Source: Coptis chinensis
Lineage: Eukaryota > Streptophyta > Magnoliopsida > Ranunculales > Ranunculaceae
NCBI GenBank assembly: GCA_015680905.1
Contig: JADFTS010000045.1
Coordinates: forward strand, 181,001-245,000
Length of the DNA: 64,000 nucleotides
Reading direction: 5' to 3'
Made by a program: the position numbers and the translations under genes. The notes below the pieces were generated by a model. The model did no database searches, was not told the origin of the DNA, and saw only the letters and a program-made list of their open reading frames with translations. Shown here piece by piece: positions 32,919-47,121 of the stretch; position 1 is the first letter of the stretch; every line of letters starts with the position of its first letter.

Positions 32919-35900
32919 ACATGCAGAAACTAACAAACATGTACTCAATAAGGTGAAATTCAGATTGGGCAAGATAAGAGATAAGTTGTTGTTGTACTGC
33001 TCAACAATGGAGGAAAAATAAGCAACCAATATTCATCATCAAGGACCGTTAACGTGAGCAAATTCTTGTATATAACTAACCTGGAAAATTACAAGCCTCA
33101 AGTCCAAATGGAGAGATTTTGAAAAGCAATACAAGCTTCTAAAAAAATCAACAAGTTTCTAAATACAAATCTATGCAACCTAAAATATATTAAAATTCAG
33201 TTATCTTTTTTCCCATTTTTTTTTAGCAAACTGGTGTATTTACAACACATGTGTTGTATCAACGATTTTTGTGTGGCATTTTTAATATGGAATCTCAAGT
33301 ATAATTTTTAGGACAATGAATTCGTATTTTTTTTTTTCCATTTTCATCTACAAATTGGTGTATTATAAAACACATGCCGTATCAATGGTTTTTGTGTGGC
33401 TTCTCTAATATTGAATCTCAAGAATAATTTTTAAGACATAAAGGTGAAACTATCACCAATTCCAGGCACACATGCAGAAACTAACAAACATGCACTCAAA
33501 AAGTTGAAAGTCAGATTGGGAAAGATAAGAGATAAGTTGTTGTTGTACTGCTCAACAATGGAAGAAAAATAATTCAAAGGGAAATATGAGCAACCAATAT
33601 TCTTCATCAAGGACCTTTAACGTGAGCAAATTCTTGTATATAACTAACCTGGAAAATTACAAGCCTCAAGTCTAGATTGAGAGATTTCTGAAAACAATAC
33701 AAGCTTCTAAAAAGACGTACAAGTTTCTGAAAACAAATCTATGCAACCTAAAATATATTAAAATTCTGTTATTTTTTTCCCATTTTTCTTAGCAAACTAG
33801 TGTATTTACAACACATGTGCTGTATAAATGATTTTTGTATGGCTTTTTTAATATGGAATCTCAGGTATAATTTTTAGGACAAAGAATTCATATATATATT
33901 TCTTTATTTCCAATTTCCTCTGCAAATTGGTGTATTATAACACACATGTTGTATCAACGGTTTTTGGGAAAAAAAAAGTATCAACTGTTTTTGTGTGGCT
34001 TTTCTAATATTGAATCTGAAGAGTAATTTTTAAGACATAAAAGTGAAATAATCACCAATTCCAGGCACACATGTAGAAACTAAGAAACATGTACTCAATA
34101 AGGTGAAAGTCAGATTGGCCAAGATAAGAGATAAGTTGCTGTTGTACTGCTCAACAATGGAAGAAAAATAATTCAAAAGGAAATATAAGCAACTAATATT
34201 CTTCATCAAGGACCGTTAACGTGAGCAAATTCTTGTATATAACTAACCTTGAAAATTACAAGCTTCAAGTCCAAATGTTTAGATTTCTGAAAAGCAACAC
34301 AAGCTTCTAAAAAGATCTACAAGTTTCTGAAAACAAATCTATGCAACCTAAAATATATTAAAATTAAGTTCTCTTTTTTCCCATTTTTCTTAGCAAATTT
34401 GTGTATTTACAACACATGTGCTGTATCAACGATTTTTGTGTGGCTTTTTTAATACGGAATCTCAAGTATTATTTTTAGGACGAAGAATTCATTTTTTTTT
34501 TCCAATTTCATCTGCAAATTGGTGTATTATAACAAACATGTTTTATCAACGGTTTTGGAAAAAAAAAAAAGAAAAAGTATCAATGGTTTTTGTGTGGCTT
34601 TTCTAATATTGAATCTCAAGAATAATTTTTAAGACATAAGAGTGAAATAATAACCAATTCCAGGCACACATGCAGAAACTAACAAACATGCACTCAAAAA
34701 GCTGAAAGTCAGATTGGGAAAGATAAGAGATAAGTTGTTGTTGTACTGCTCAACAATGGAAGAAAAATAATTCAAAGGAAAATATAAGCAACCAATATTC
34801 TTCATCAAGGACCATTAACGTGAGCAAATTCTTGTATATAACTAACCTGGAAAATTACAAGCCTCAAGTCGAAATGGAGAGATTTCTGAAAAGCAATACA
34901 AGCTTCTAAAAATATCTACAAGTTTTAAAAAACTAATCACGCGAACCTAAAATATATTAAAATTCAGTTATCTTTTTTCCCATTTTTTTCTAGCAAATTG
35001 GTGTATTTACAACACATGTCTTTGTATCAACGCTTTTTATGTGGCTTTTTAATATGGAACCCCAAGTGTAATTTTTAGGACAAAGAATTTATTTATTTTT
35101 TATTTTTCCAATTTCGTTTGCAAATTGGTGTATTATAACACACATGTTGTATCTATTGTTTTTTTTAAAAAAATATCGACGGTTTTTGTGTGGCTTTTAT
35201 AATAATGAATCTCAAGAATAATTTTTAAGACATAAAGGTGAACAATCACAAATTCCAGGCAAACATGCAGAAACTAACAAACATGTACTCAAAATGGTGA
35301 AAGTCAGATTGGGAAAGATAAGAGATAAGTTGCATTTGTACTGCTCAACAATGGAAGAAAAATAATTTAAAGGGAAATATAAGCAACCAATATTCTTCAT
35401 CAAGGACTGTTAGCGTGAGCAAATTTTTGTATATAACTAACATGGAAACTTACAAGCCTCAAGTCCAGATGGAGAGATTTCTGAAAAGCAATACAAGCTT
35501 TTAAAAAGATCTACAAGTTTTTGAAAACAAATCTACGCAACCTAAAATATATTAAAATTAAGTTTTATTTTTTCCCATTTTTTTTAGCAAACTGGTCTGG
35601 CTTCTAAAAAGCAATAGAAGCTTCTAAAAAGATCAACAAGTTTCTGCAAAGCAATTACAAGCCTCAAGTCCAAATGTGTATTTTTGAAAATCAATAGAAG
35701 CTTCTAAAAAAGATCAACAAGTTTTCGAAAACAAATCTACATAACCTAAAAATATATTAAAATTCAGTTATATTTTTTTCCCATTTTTTTTTAGCAAACT
35801 GGTGTATTTACAACACCTGTGTTGTATCAACGATTTTTGTGTGGCATTTTTAATATGAAATCTCAAGTATAAATTTTAGGACAAAGAATTCGTAATTTTT

Positions 35901-36454
35901 TTTTTCCAATTTCATCTGCAAATTGGTGTATTATAAAACACATGCTATATCAACGATTTTTGTGTGGCTTTTCTAATATTGAATCTCAAGAATAATTTTT
36001 AAGAAATAAAGGTGAAACAATCCACAATTTTAGGCACACAGGCAGAAACTAACAAACATGTACACAAAAAGGTGAAAGTCAGATTGGGCAAGATAAGAGA
36101 TAAGTTGTTGTAATCTTTGCTTCAACAATGGATGAAATATAATTCAAAGGGAAATATTAGCAACCAATATTCTTTATCAAGGACCGTTAACTTGAGCAAA
36201 TTCTTGTATATAACAAACCTTGAAAATTACAAGCCTCAAGTCCAAATGTGTAGATTTTTGGAAAGCAATACAAGCTTCTAAAAAGATCCACAAGTTTTTG
36301 AAAACAAATCTACGCAACCTAAAATATATTAAAATTGAATTCTTTTTTCCCAATTTTTTTAGCAAAAAGGTGTATTTACAACAAATGTGCTATATCAACG
36401 ATTTTTGTGTGGCTTTTTTAATATGGAATCTCAAGTATAATTTTTAGGACAAAG

Positions 36455-36486
<32 letters not shown>

Positions 36487-37638
36487 CCAATTTCGTCTAC
36501 AAATTGGTGTATTATAACACACATGTTGTATCAACGGTTTTTGAAAAAAGAAATATCAACGGTTTTTGTGTGGCTTTTCTACTATTGAATCTCAAGAATA
36601 ATTTTTAAGACATAAAGGTGAAACAATCATAAATTCCAGGCACACATGCAGAAACTAACAAACATGTACTCAAAAAGGTGAAAGTCAGATTGGGCAAGAT
36701 AATAGATAAGTTGCTATTGTACTGCTCAACAATGGAAGAAAAATAATTCAAAGGGAAATATAAGCAACCAATATTCTTCATCAAGGACCGTTAACGTGAG
36801 CAAATTCTTGTATATAACTAACTTTGGAAAATTACAAGCCTTAAGTCCAAATGGAGAGATTTCGAAAAACAATACAAGCTTCTAGAAAGATCCACAAGTT
36901 TTAAAAACAAATCTACACGAACCTAAAATATATTAAAATTCAGTTCTCTTTTTCCCATTTTTTTTACAAAACTGGTGTATTTACAACACATGTCTTTGAA
37001 TCAACGATTTTTTGTGTGGCTTTTTAATATGGAATCTCAAGTATAATTTTTAGGACAAAAGAATTTTTTTTCATATTTTTTTTTCCATTTTCATCTACAA
37101 ATGGGTGTATTATAACACACATGCTGTATCAACGGTTTTTGTGTGGCTTTTCTAATATTGACTCCCAAAAATAATTTTTAAGACATAAAGGCGAAATAAT
37201 AACCAATTCAAGGCACACATGCAGAAACTAACAAACATGTACTCAAAAAGGTGAAAGTCGATTGGGCAAGATAAGAGATAAGTTGTTGTTGTAATCGCTT
37301 TCAACAATGGAAAAAAAAAATAATTCAAAGGGAAATATAAGCAACCAATATTCTTCATCAAGGACCCGTTAAGCGTGAGCAAATTGTTGAATATAACTAA
37401 CCTGGAAAATTACAAGCCTCAAGTCCAAATGGAGATTTCTGAAAAACAAAACAAGCTTCTAAAAAATATCTACAAGTTTCGAAAACAAATCTATAACCTA
37501 AAATATATTAAAATTTAGTTATCTTTTTTCCCATTTTTTTAGCAAATTGGTGTATTTACAACACATGTCTTTGTATCAACGATTTTTGTGTGGCTTTTTA
37601 ATATGGGAATTTCAAGTATAATTTTTAGGACAAAAATT

Positions 37639-37674
<36 letters not shown>

Positions 37675-40600
37675 AAATTGCAAATGTATTATTATAACAC
37701 ACATGTTGTATCAATTGTTTTTGAAAAAAAAAAAAAAGTATCAACGGTTTTTGTGTGGCTTTTCTAATATTGAATCTCAAGAATAATTTTTAAGACATAA
37801 AAGGTGAAACAATCACAAATTCTAGGCACACATGCAGAAACTAACAAACATGTACTCAAAAGGTGAAAGTCGATTGGAAAGATAAGAGATAAGTTGTTGT
37901 TGTAATGCTTTCAACAATGGAAGAAAAATAATTTAAAAGGAAAATATAAGCAACCAATATTCTTCATCAAGGACCGTTAACTTGAGCAAATTCTTGTATA
38001 TAACTAAATGGAAAATTACAAGCTTCAAGTCCAAAATGGAGATTTTGAAAAGCAATACAAGCTTTTAAAAAGTTCCACAAGTTTTGAAAAACAAATCTAA
38101 TTTTTAGGACAAAAAACCTAAAATATATTAAAATTAAGTTTTCTTTTTTTCCCATCTTTTTTAGCGAGAAAAATGTACTCAAAAAAGGTGAAAGTCAGAT
38201 TGGTGTATTTACAAAAGTTGTGGTTGTGCTTTTCAACAATGGAAGAAAAAATAATTCAAAGGAAAATATAAGCAACCAATATTCTTCATCAAGGATTGAT
38301 CATTGAAAATTCTTGTATATAACTAATTGAAAAATTACAAGCCTCAAGTCCAAATGGAGAGATTTTAAAAAAGCAATACAAGCTTCTAAAAAGATCAACA
38401 AGTTTGCAAAAACAAATCTACATAACCTAAAATATATTAAAAAAGTTCTCTTTTTTTTTTTTTTTTTTTTTGTATTTACAACACATTTGTATCAACAGTT
38501 TTTTTGTGTGGCTTTTATAATATGGAACCTCTCAAGTATAATTTTAGGACAAAAGAATTTTTTTTTTTTTTTTTCCAATTTTTTTTGCAAATTTGTGTAT
38601 TATAAAACTTGTTGTATCAACCTGGCTTTTTTTTGGAAAAAAAAAAAAACGGGTATTTTTGTGGCTTTTTTCTAATATTGAATGTCAAGAATAATTTTTA
38701 AGACATAAAAGGTGAAACAATCACCAATTCTAAGCACACATCATGCGAGAAACTAACAAAGATGTACTAAAAAAGGTGAAAGTCATATTGGGCAAAGATA
38801 AGAGATAAGTTGTTGTTGTCTTTGCTTTCAACAATGGAAGAAAAATAATTCAAAGGGAAATATAAGCAACCAATATTCTTCATCAAGGACCGTTAACGTG
38901 AGCAAATTCTTGTATATAACTAACCTTGAAAATTACAAGCCTCAAGTCCAAATGTGTAGATTTCTGAAAAGCAATTCAAGCTTCTGAAAAGATCCACAAG
39001 TTTCTAAAAACAAAATCTCATAACCTAAAATATATTAAAATTCAGTTCTCTTTTTTCCCATTTTTTTTAGAAACTGGTGTATTTACAACAAATGTGTTGA
39101 ATCAACGATTTTTGTGTTGCTTTTTTAATATGGAATCTCAAGTATAATTTTTAGGACAAAGAATTCGTTTATTTATTTATTTATTTTTTTTTTTTTTCCA
39201 GTTTTACAAATTGGTGTATTATAACACACATGTTGTATGAAGCGGTTTTTGAAAAAAAAAATAGCAACGGTTTTTGTGTGGCTTTTCTAATATTGAATCT
39301 CAAGAATAATTTTTAAGACATAAAGGTGAAACAATTTCAAATTCCAGGCACACATGCAGAAACTAACAAACATGTACTCAAAAAGGTGAAAGTCATATTA
39401 GGCAAGATAAGAGATAAGTTGCGTTTGTACTGCTCAACAATGGAAGAAAAATAATTCAAAGGGAAATATAAGCAACCAATATTCTTCATCAAGGATCGTT
39501 AACATTAGCAAATTCTTGTATATAACTAACCTTGAAAAATACAAGCCTCAAGTCCAAATGTGTAGATTTCTGAAAAGAAATACATGCTTCTAAAAAGATC
39601 CACAAGTTTCTAAAAACATATCTACGCAACCTAAAATATATTAAAATTCAGTTCTCTTTTCTCCTATTTTTTTTTTTTTAGCAAACTGCTGTATTTACAA
39701 CACGTGTGTTGTATCAACGATTTTTGTGTGGCTTTTTTAATATGGAATCTCAAGTCAAATTTTTAGGACAAAGTATTCGTATTTTTTTTTTCCAATTTCA
39801 TCTGCAAATGGGTGTATTATAACACACATGTTGTATCAACGGTTTTTGTGTGGCTTTTCTAATATTGAATAACAAAATAATTTTTAAGACATAAAGGCAA
39901 AATAATAACCAATTCCAGGCACACATGCAGAAACTAACAAACATGTTGTCAAAAAGGTGAAAGTCAAATTGGGCAAGATAAGAGATAAGTTCTTTGTTGT
40001 CTTTGCTTTCAACAATGGAAAAAAAATAATTCAATGGGAAATATAAGCAACCAATATTCTTCATCAAGGATCGTTAAGGTGAGCAAATTGTTGAATATAA
40101 CTAACCTGAAAAATTACAAGCCTCAAGTCGAAATGTGGAGATTTCCGAAAAACAATACAAGCTTCTAAAAAGATCCACAAGTTTAAAAAACAAATCATAA
40201 TCTAAAATATATTAAAATTCAGTTCTCTTTTTTTTCATTTTTTTTTTAGCAAACGGTGTATTTACAACACATGTCTTTGTATCAACGATTTTTGTGTTGC
40301 TTTTTTTATATGGAATCTCAAGTATAATTTTTAGGACAAAGAATTTTTTTTTTTTTTTTTTTCCAATTTCGATTACAAATTGGTGTATTATAACACACAT
40401 GTTGTATCATCAACGGTTTTTGAAAAAAAAAAAAAAAATCAACGTTTTTTGTGGCTTTTCTAATATTGAATCTAAAGAATAATTTTTAACACATAAATGT
40501 GAAACAATCACCAATTCTAGGCACACATGCAGAAACTAACAAACATATACTCAAATTGGTGAAAGCAAGATTGGGCAAGATAAGAGATAAGTTGCTGTTG

Positions 40601-43600
40601 TTATCTTGCTCAACAATGGAAGAAAAAAATAATTCAAAAGGAAAATATAAGCAACCAATATTCTTCATCAAGGACCGTTAACGTGAGCAAATTCCTGTAT
40701 ATAACTAACCTGTAAAATTACAAGCCTCAAGTCTAGATGGAGATATTTCTGAAAAGCAATACAAGCTTCTGAAAAGATCAACAAGTTTCTGAAAACAAAT
40801 CTACGCAACCTAAAATATATTAAAATTTAGTTCTCTTTTTTCCAATTTTTTTTAGCAAACTGGTGTATTTACAACACATGTGCTGTATCAACGATTTTTG
40901 TGTGGCATTTTTAATATGGAATCTCAAGTATAATTTTTAGGACAAAGAATTTGTTATTTTTTTTTTTCCAATTTTTTTCATCGCAAATTGGTGTATTATA
41001 AAACACATGCTGTATCAATGGTTTTTGAAAAAAAAAAATATTATCAACGGTTTTTCTGTGGGTTCTCTAATATTGAATCTGAAGAATAATTTTTAAGACA
41101 TAAAGGTGAAACTATCACCAATTCCAGGCACACATGCAGAAACTAACAAACATGTACTCAAAAACGTGAAAGTAAGATTGGGCAAGATAAGAGATAAGTT
41201 GTTGTTGTCTTTGCTTTCAACAATGGAAGAAAAAAATAATTCAAAGGGAAATATAAGCAACCAATATTCATCATCAAGGACCGTTAATGTGAGCAAATTC
41301 TTGTATATAACTAACCTGGAAAATTAAAAGCCTCAAGTCCAGATGGAGATATTTCTGAAAAGCAATACAAGCTTCTAAAAAGATCTACAAGTTTCTGAAA
41401 ACAAATCTACGTAACCTAAAATATATTAAAATTCAGTTTTCTTTTTTCCCATTTTCTTAGCAAACTAGTGTATTTACAACACATGTGCTGTATCAACGAT
41501 TTTTGTTTCACTTTTTTAAAATGGAATCTCAAGTATAATTTTTAGGACAAAGAATTCATATTTTTTTTCCAATTTCATCTTCAAATTGGTGTATTATAAC
41601 ACACATCTTTGCATCAACGGTTTTTCGAAAAAAAAATTACCAAAGGTTTTTGTGTGGCTTTTCTAATATCGAATCTCAAGAACAATTTTTAAGACATAAA
41701 GGTGAAATAATCACCAATTCCTGGCCCACATGCAGAAACTAACAAACATGTACTCAATAAGGAGAAATTCAGATTGGGCAAGATAAGAGATAAGTTGTTG
41801 TTGTACTGCTCAACAATGGAGGAAAAATAAGCTACCAATATTCATCATCAAGGACCGTTAACGTGAGCAAATTCTTGTATATAACTAACCTGGAAAATTA
41901 CAAGCCTCAAGTCCAAATGGAGAGATTTTTGAAAAGCAATACAAGCTTCTAAAAAAATCAACAAGTTTGTAAATACAAATCTACGCAACCTAAAATATAT
42001 TAAAATTCAGTTCTCTTTTTTCCCATTTTTTTTTAGCAAACTGGTGTATTTACAACACATGTGCTGTATCAACGATTTTTGTGTGTCATTTTTAATATGG
42101 AATCTCAAGTATAATTTTTGAGACAATGAATTCGTAATTTTTTTTTTTTTTTTTCCATTTTCATTTGCAAATTGGTGTATTATAAAACACATGCCGTTTT
42201 TGAAAAAAAAAATCAATGGTTTTTGTGTGGCTTCTCTAATATTGAATCTCAAGAATAATTTTTAAGACATAAAGGTGAAACTATCACCAATTCCAGGCAC
42301 ACATGCAGAAACTAACAAACATTTACTCAAAAAGGTGAAAGTCAGTTAGGGCAAGATAATAGATAAGTTGTTGTTGTATTTACAACACATGTGCTGTATC
42401 AACACTTTTTGTGTGGCTATTTTAAAATGGAATCTCAAGTATAATTTTTAGGACAAAGAATTCATATATATGTTTTTTTTTCCAATTTCATCTGCAAATT
42501 GGTGTATTATAACACACATGCTGTATCAATGGTTTTTTGAAAAAAAATATATCAACGGTTTTTGTGTGGCTTTTCTAATATTGAATCTCAACAATAATTT
42601 TTAAGACATAAAGGTGAAATAATCTCCAATTTTAGGCACACATGCAGAAACTAACAAACATGTACTCAAAAAGGTGAAAGTCTGACTGGGCAAGATAATG
42701 GATATAGTTGTTGTTGTACTGGTCAACAAAGGAAGAAAAATAATTCAAAGGGAAATATAAGCAACCAATATTCTTCATCAAGGACCGTTAACGTTAGCAA
42801 ATTCTTGTATATAACTAACCTCGAAAATTACAAACCTCATGCCCAAATGTGTGCCTAGAATTGGTGATTATTTTAGGACAAGGAATTTGGTTTTTTTTTT
42901 TCCAAATTCTTCGGCAAATTGGTGTATTATAACACACATGCTGTATCAACGGTTTTTGAAAAAAAAAATACAAAAAATATCAACGGTTTTTGTTTGGCTT
43001 TTCTAATATTGAATCTCAAGAATAATTTTTAAAACATAAAGGTGAAACAATGACACATTCCAGGCACACGTGCAGAAACTAACAAACATGTACTCAAAGG
43101 GGTGAAAGTCAGATTGCGAAAAATAAGAGAGAAGTTGCTGTTGTACAGCTCAACAATGGAAGAAAAATAATTCAAAGGGAAATATAAGCAACCAATATTC
43201 TTCATCAAGGACCGTTAACATGAGCAAATTCTTGTATATAGCTAACCTCGAAAATTACAAAGCCTGAAGTGCAGATGGAGAGATTTCTGGAAAACAATAC
43301 AAGCTTCTAAAAAAATCTACAAGTTTCTGAAAACAAATCTAAAACCTAAAATATATTAAAATTCAGTTCTCTTTTTTCCCATTTTTTTTTAGCAAACTGG
43401 TGTATTTACAACACATGTGTTGTACCAACAATTTATGTGTGGCTTTTTTAATATGGAATCTTAGGTATAATTTTTAGGACAAAGAATTCGTATTTTTTTT
43501 TCCTATTTCATCTGCAAATTGGTGTATTATAACACACATGCTGTATCAACGGTTTTTGAAACACAAAAAATAAAATAAAATAAAATAAAAAAAAAAAAGT

Positions 43601-45989
43601 ATCATTGGTTTTTGTGTGGCTTTTCTAATATTGAATCTCAAGAATAATTTTTAAGACATAAAGGTGAAACAATCACCAATTCCAAGCACACATGCAGAAA
43701 CTAATAAACATGTACTCAAAAAGGTGAAAGTCAGTTTGGGCAAGATGAGAGATAAGTTGCTGTTGTACTGCTCGACAATGGGAGAAAAATAATTCCAAAG
43801 GAAATATAAGCAACCAATATTCTTCATCAAGGACCGTTCACGTGAGCAAATTCTTGTATATAACTAATCTGGAAAATTACAAGCCTCAAGTCCAAATGGA
43901 GAGATTTTTGAAAAGCAATACAAGCTTCTAAAAAGATCTACAAGTTTCTGAAAACAAATCTACGCAACCTAAAATAATATATTAAAATTCAGTTATCTTT
44001 TTTCCCATTTTTTTTTAGCAAACTAGTGTATTTACAACACATGTGCTGTATCAACGATTTTTGTGTGGCATTTTTAATATGGAATCTCAAGTATAATTTT
44101 TAGGACAAAGAATTCATTATTTTTTATTTTTTTTTCCAATTTCATCTGCAAATTGGTGTATTATAAAACACATGTTGTATCAATGGTTTTTGAAAAAAAA
44201 AAATTAGGAACGGTTTTTGTGTGGCTTGTCTAATATTGAATCTCAAGAATAATTTTTAAGACATAAAGGTGAAACTATCACCAATTCCAGGCACACATGC
44301 AGAAACTAACAAACATGTACTCAAAAAGGTGAAAGTCAGTTAGGGCAAAATAAGAGATAAGTTGCTGTTGTACTGCTCAACAATGGGAGAAAAATAATTC
44401 AAAGGGAAATATAAGCAACCAACATTCTTCATCAAGGACAATTAACGTGAGCAAATTCTTGTATATAACTAACCTGGAAAATTACAAGCCTCAAGTCCAA
44501 ATGGAGAGATTTCTGAAAAGCAATACAAGCTTCTAAAAAGATCTACAAGTTTCTGAAAACAAATCTGCGCAACCTAAAATATATTAAAATTTTGTTTTAT
44601 TTTTTTCCCATTTTTTTATCAAACTGGTGTATTTACAACCCATGCTTATATCAACGATTTTTGTGTGGCTTTTTAATATGGAATCTCATTATAATAATTA
44701 TTATGACAAAAGAATTAATTATTTTTTTTTCCAATTTCATCTGCAAATTGGTGTATTATAACACACATGCTGTATCAATGGTTTTTGGGAAAAAAAAAAG
44801 TATATATCAACGGTTTTTGTATGGCTTTTCTAATATTGAATCTCAAGAATAATTTTTAAGACATAAAGGTGAAATAATCACCAATTCCTAGCACACATGC
44901 AGAAACTAACAAACATGTACTCAATAAGGTGATAGTCAGATTGGGCAAGATAAGAGATAAGTTGCTGTTGTACTTCTCAACAATGGAATAAAAATAATTC
45001 AAAGAGAAATATAAGCAACCAATATTCTTCATCAAGGACCATTAACGTGAGCAAATTCTTGTATATAACTAACCTGGAAAATTACAAGCCTCAAGTCGAA
45101 ATGTGGAGATTTATGAAAAGTAATACAAGCTTCTAAAAAGATCCACAAGTTTCGGAAAACAAATCTACGCAACCTAAAATCTATAAAAATCCAGTTCTCT
45201 TTTTTCCCATTTTTTTTAGCAAACTTGTGTATTTACAAAACATGTACTGTATCAACGATTTTTGTGTGGCTTTTTTAATATGGAATCTCAAGTATAATTT
45301 TTTTGACAAAGAATTCAATTTTTTTTTCCGCCAAATTCTTCTGCAAATTGGTGTATTATAACACACATGCTGTATCAACGGTTTTTGAAAAAAATAATAA
45401 AAAAAATATCAACGGTTTTTATTTGGCTTTTCTAATTTTGAATCTCAAGAATAATTTTTAAAACATAAAGGTGAAACAATCACCAATTCCTAGCACACAT
45501 GCAGAAACTAACAAATATGTAATCAAAAAGGTGAAAGTCAGATTGGGAAAAATAAGAGATAAGTTGTTGTTGTACTGCTCAACAATGGAAGAAAATTAAT
45601 TCAAAGGGAAATATAAAAGCAACCAATATTCTTCATCAAGGACCGTTAACATGAGCAAATTCTTGTATATAGCTAACCTCGAAAATTACAAGCCTCAAGT
45701 CCAGATGGAGAGATTTCTGGAAAGCAATACAAGCTTCTAAAAAGATCTACAAGTTTCGAAAACAAATCTCACATAACCTAAAATATATTAAAATTCAGTT
45801 ATATTTTTTCCCATTTTTTTTAGCAAACTGGTGTATTTACAACACATGTGCTGTATCAACGATTTTTGTGTGGCATTTTTAATATGGAATCTCAAGTATA
45901 ATTTTTAGGAAAAAGAATTCGTATTTTTTTTTTCCAATTTCATCTCCAAATTTGTGTATTATAAAACACATGCTGTATCAATGGTTTTG

Positions 45990-46021
<32 letters not shown>

Positions 46022-46698
46022 ATCAACGGTTTTTGTGTGGCTTCTCTAATATTGAATCTCAAGAATAATTTTTAAGACATAAAGGTGAAACTATCACCAA
46101 TTCAGGTGCACATGCAGAAATTAACAAACATGTACTCAAAAAGGTGAAAAGTCGGTTTGGGCAAGATAAGAGATAAGTTGTTGTTGTACTGCTCAACAAT
46201 GGGAGAAAAATAATTCAAAGGGAAATATAAACAACCAATATTCTTCATCAAGGACCGTTAACGTGAACAATTCTCGTATATAACTAACCTGGAAAATTAC
46301 AAGCCTCAAGTCCAAATGGGAGATTTTCGTAAAAAGCAATACAAGTTTCTAAAAAGATCTACAAGTTTATGAAAAGAAATCTGCGCAACCTAAAATATAT
46401 TAAAATTCTGTTATATTTTTTCCATTTTTTTTTTAGCCAATTGGTGTATTTACAACACATGTGCTATATCAACGATTTTTATGTGGCTTTTTTAATATGG
46501 AATCTCCAGTATAATTATTATGACAGAGAATTCATTTTTTTTTTTCAATTTCATCTGCAAATTGGTGTATTATAACACACATGCTGTATCAACGGTTTTG
46601 GAAAAAAAGTATCAACGGTTTTTGTATGACTTTTCTAATATTGAATCTCAAGAATAATTTTTCAGACATAAAGGTGAAATAATCACCAATTCCTAGCA
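32919..46698. repeat. Satellite array, about 23 copies of a monomer of about 600 bp
   Basis: ACATGCAGAAACTAACAAAC recurs in direct orientation near 32920, 33470, 34070, 34669, 35264, 36041, 36645, 37218, 37830, 38737, 39353, 39926, 40527, 41131, 41729, 42302, 42643, 43068, 43690, 44297, 44897, 45498 and 46111. Most spacings are 573-616 bp. Each monomer contains CAAGGACCGTTAACGTGAGC, CCTAAAATATATTAAAATTC and two related blocks of about 85 bp. Length variants come mainly from presence or absence of a GGTTTTTGAAAAAA insert. Short recurring open frames on both strands follow the monomer and are not genes. I see no transposase or transcript-like structure. Confidence 0.92.
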
Positions 46699-47121
46699 CA
46701 TTTGTATTTCTTAACATTTGTATATTTGTTAAAACAAAGCTATTTTTTCATATATAACATAAGTTACCTTTGCCGCCTCGAGAAGCACAAGATTAACAAT
46801 CGCCTATCATTTCTATCAAGATTACAACATGAAAGAAATGATGTACCTCTACAAAAACAAAAGAGACCAAACTTGTATAACTGTACCAACAACACTTGGG
46901 ACTTCTGTAGGCCGCAATTCACGTATGTGCATCAAATCTGTTAGACTACAAAAGTGGCAAGCGTAACCTAAATTAACCTCTTTGGAAAAAGAATCAATTG
47001 ACCCCGTGCTAATATGTCTCTGACTAGAATTAGTTCACCTTCATAGAATTAGTATCCCAATTGCCAAAGGCAAAGGTTGGCGTGTACGTGCATACACCTT
47101 GCACCTAAAACTGTTCACAAG
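46699..47121 (-). other. Region between satellite and ZFC3H1-like fragment, likely 3' flank
   Basis: Non-repetitive sequence directly after the stop codon of the minus-strand gene fragment. It would contain the 3' untranslated region. I do not recognise another gene. Confidence 0.45.

Noticed and set aside
32844-46575. Recurrent short open frames on both strands across the satellite (for example minus-strand frames with SLILPNL and LVSACVPGIGD)
   Set aside because: They repeat with the satellite period, differ in start and stop from copy to copy and show frame-disrupting indels, so they are by-products of the repeat.
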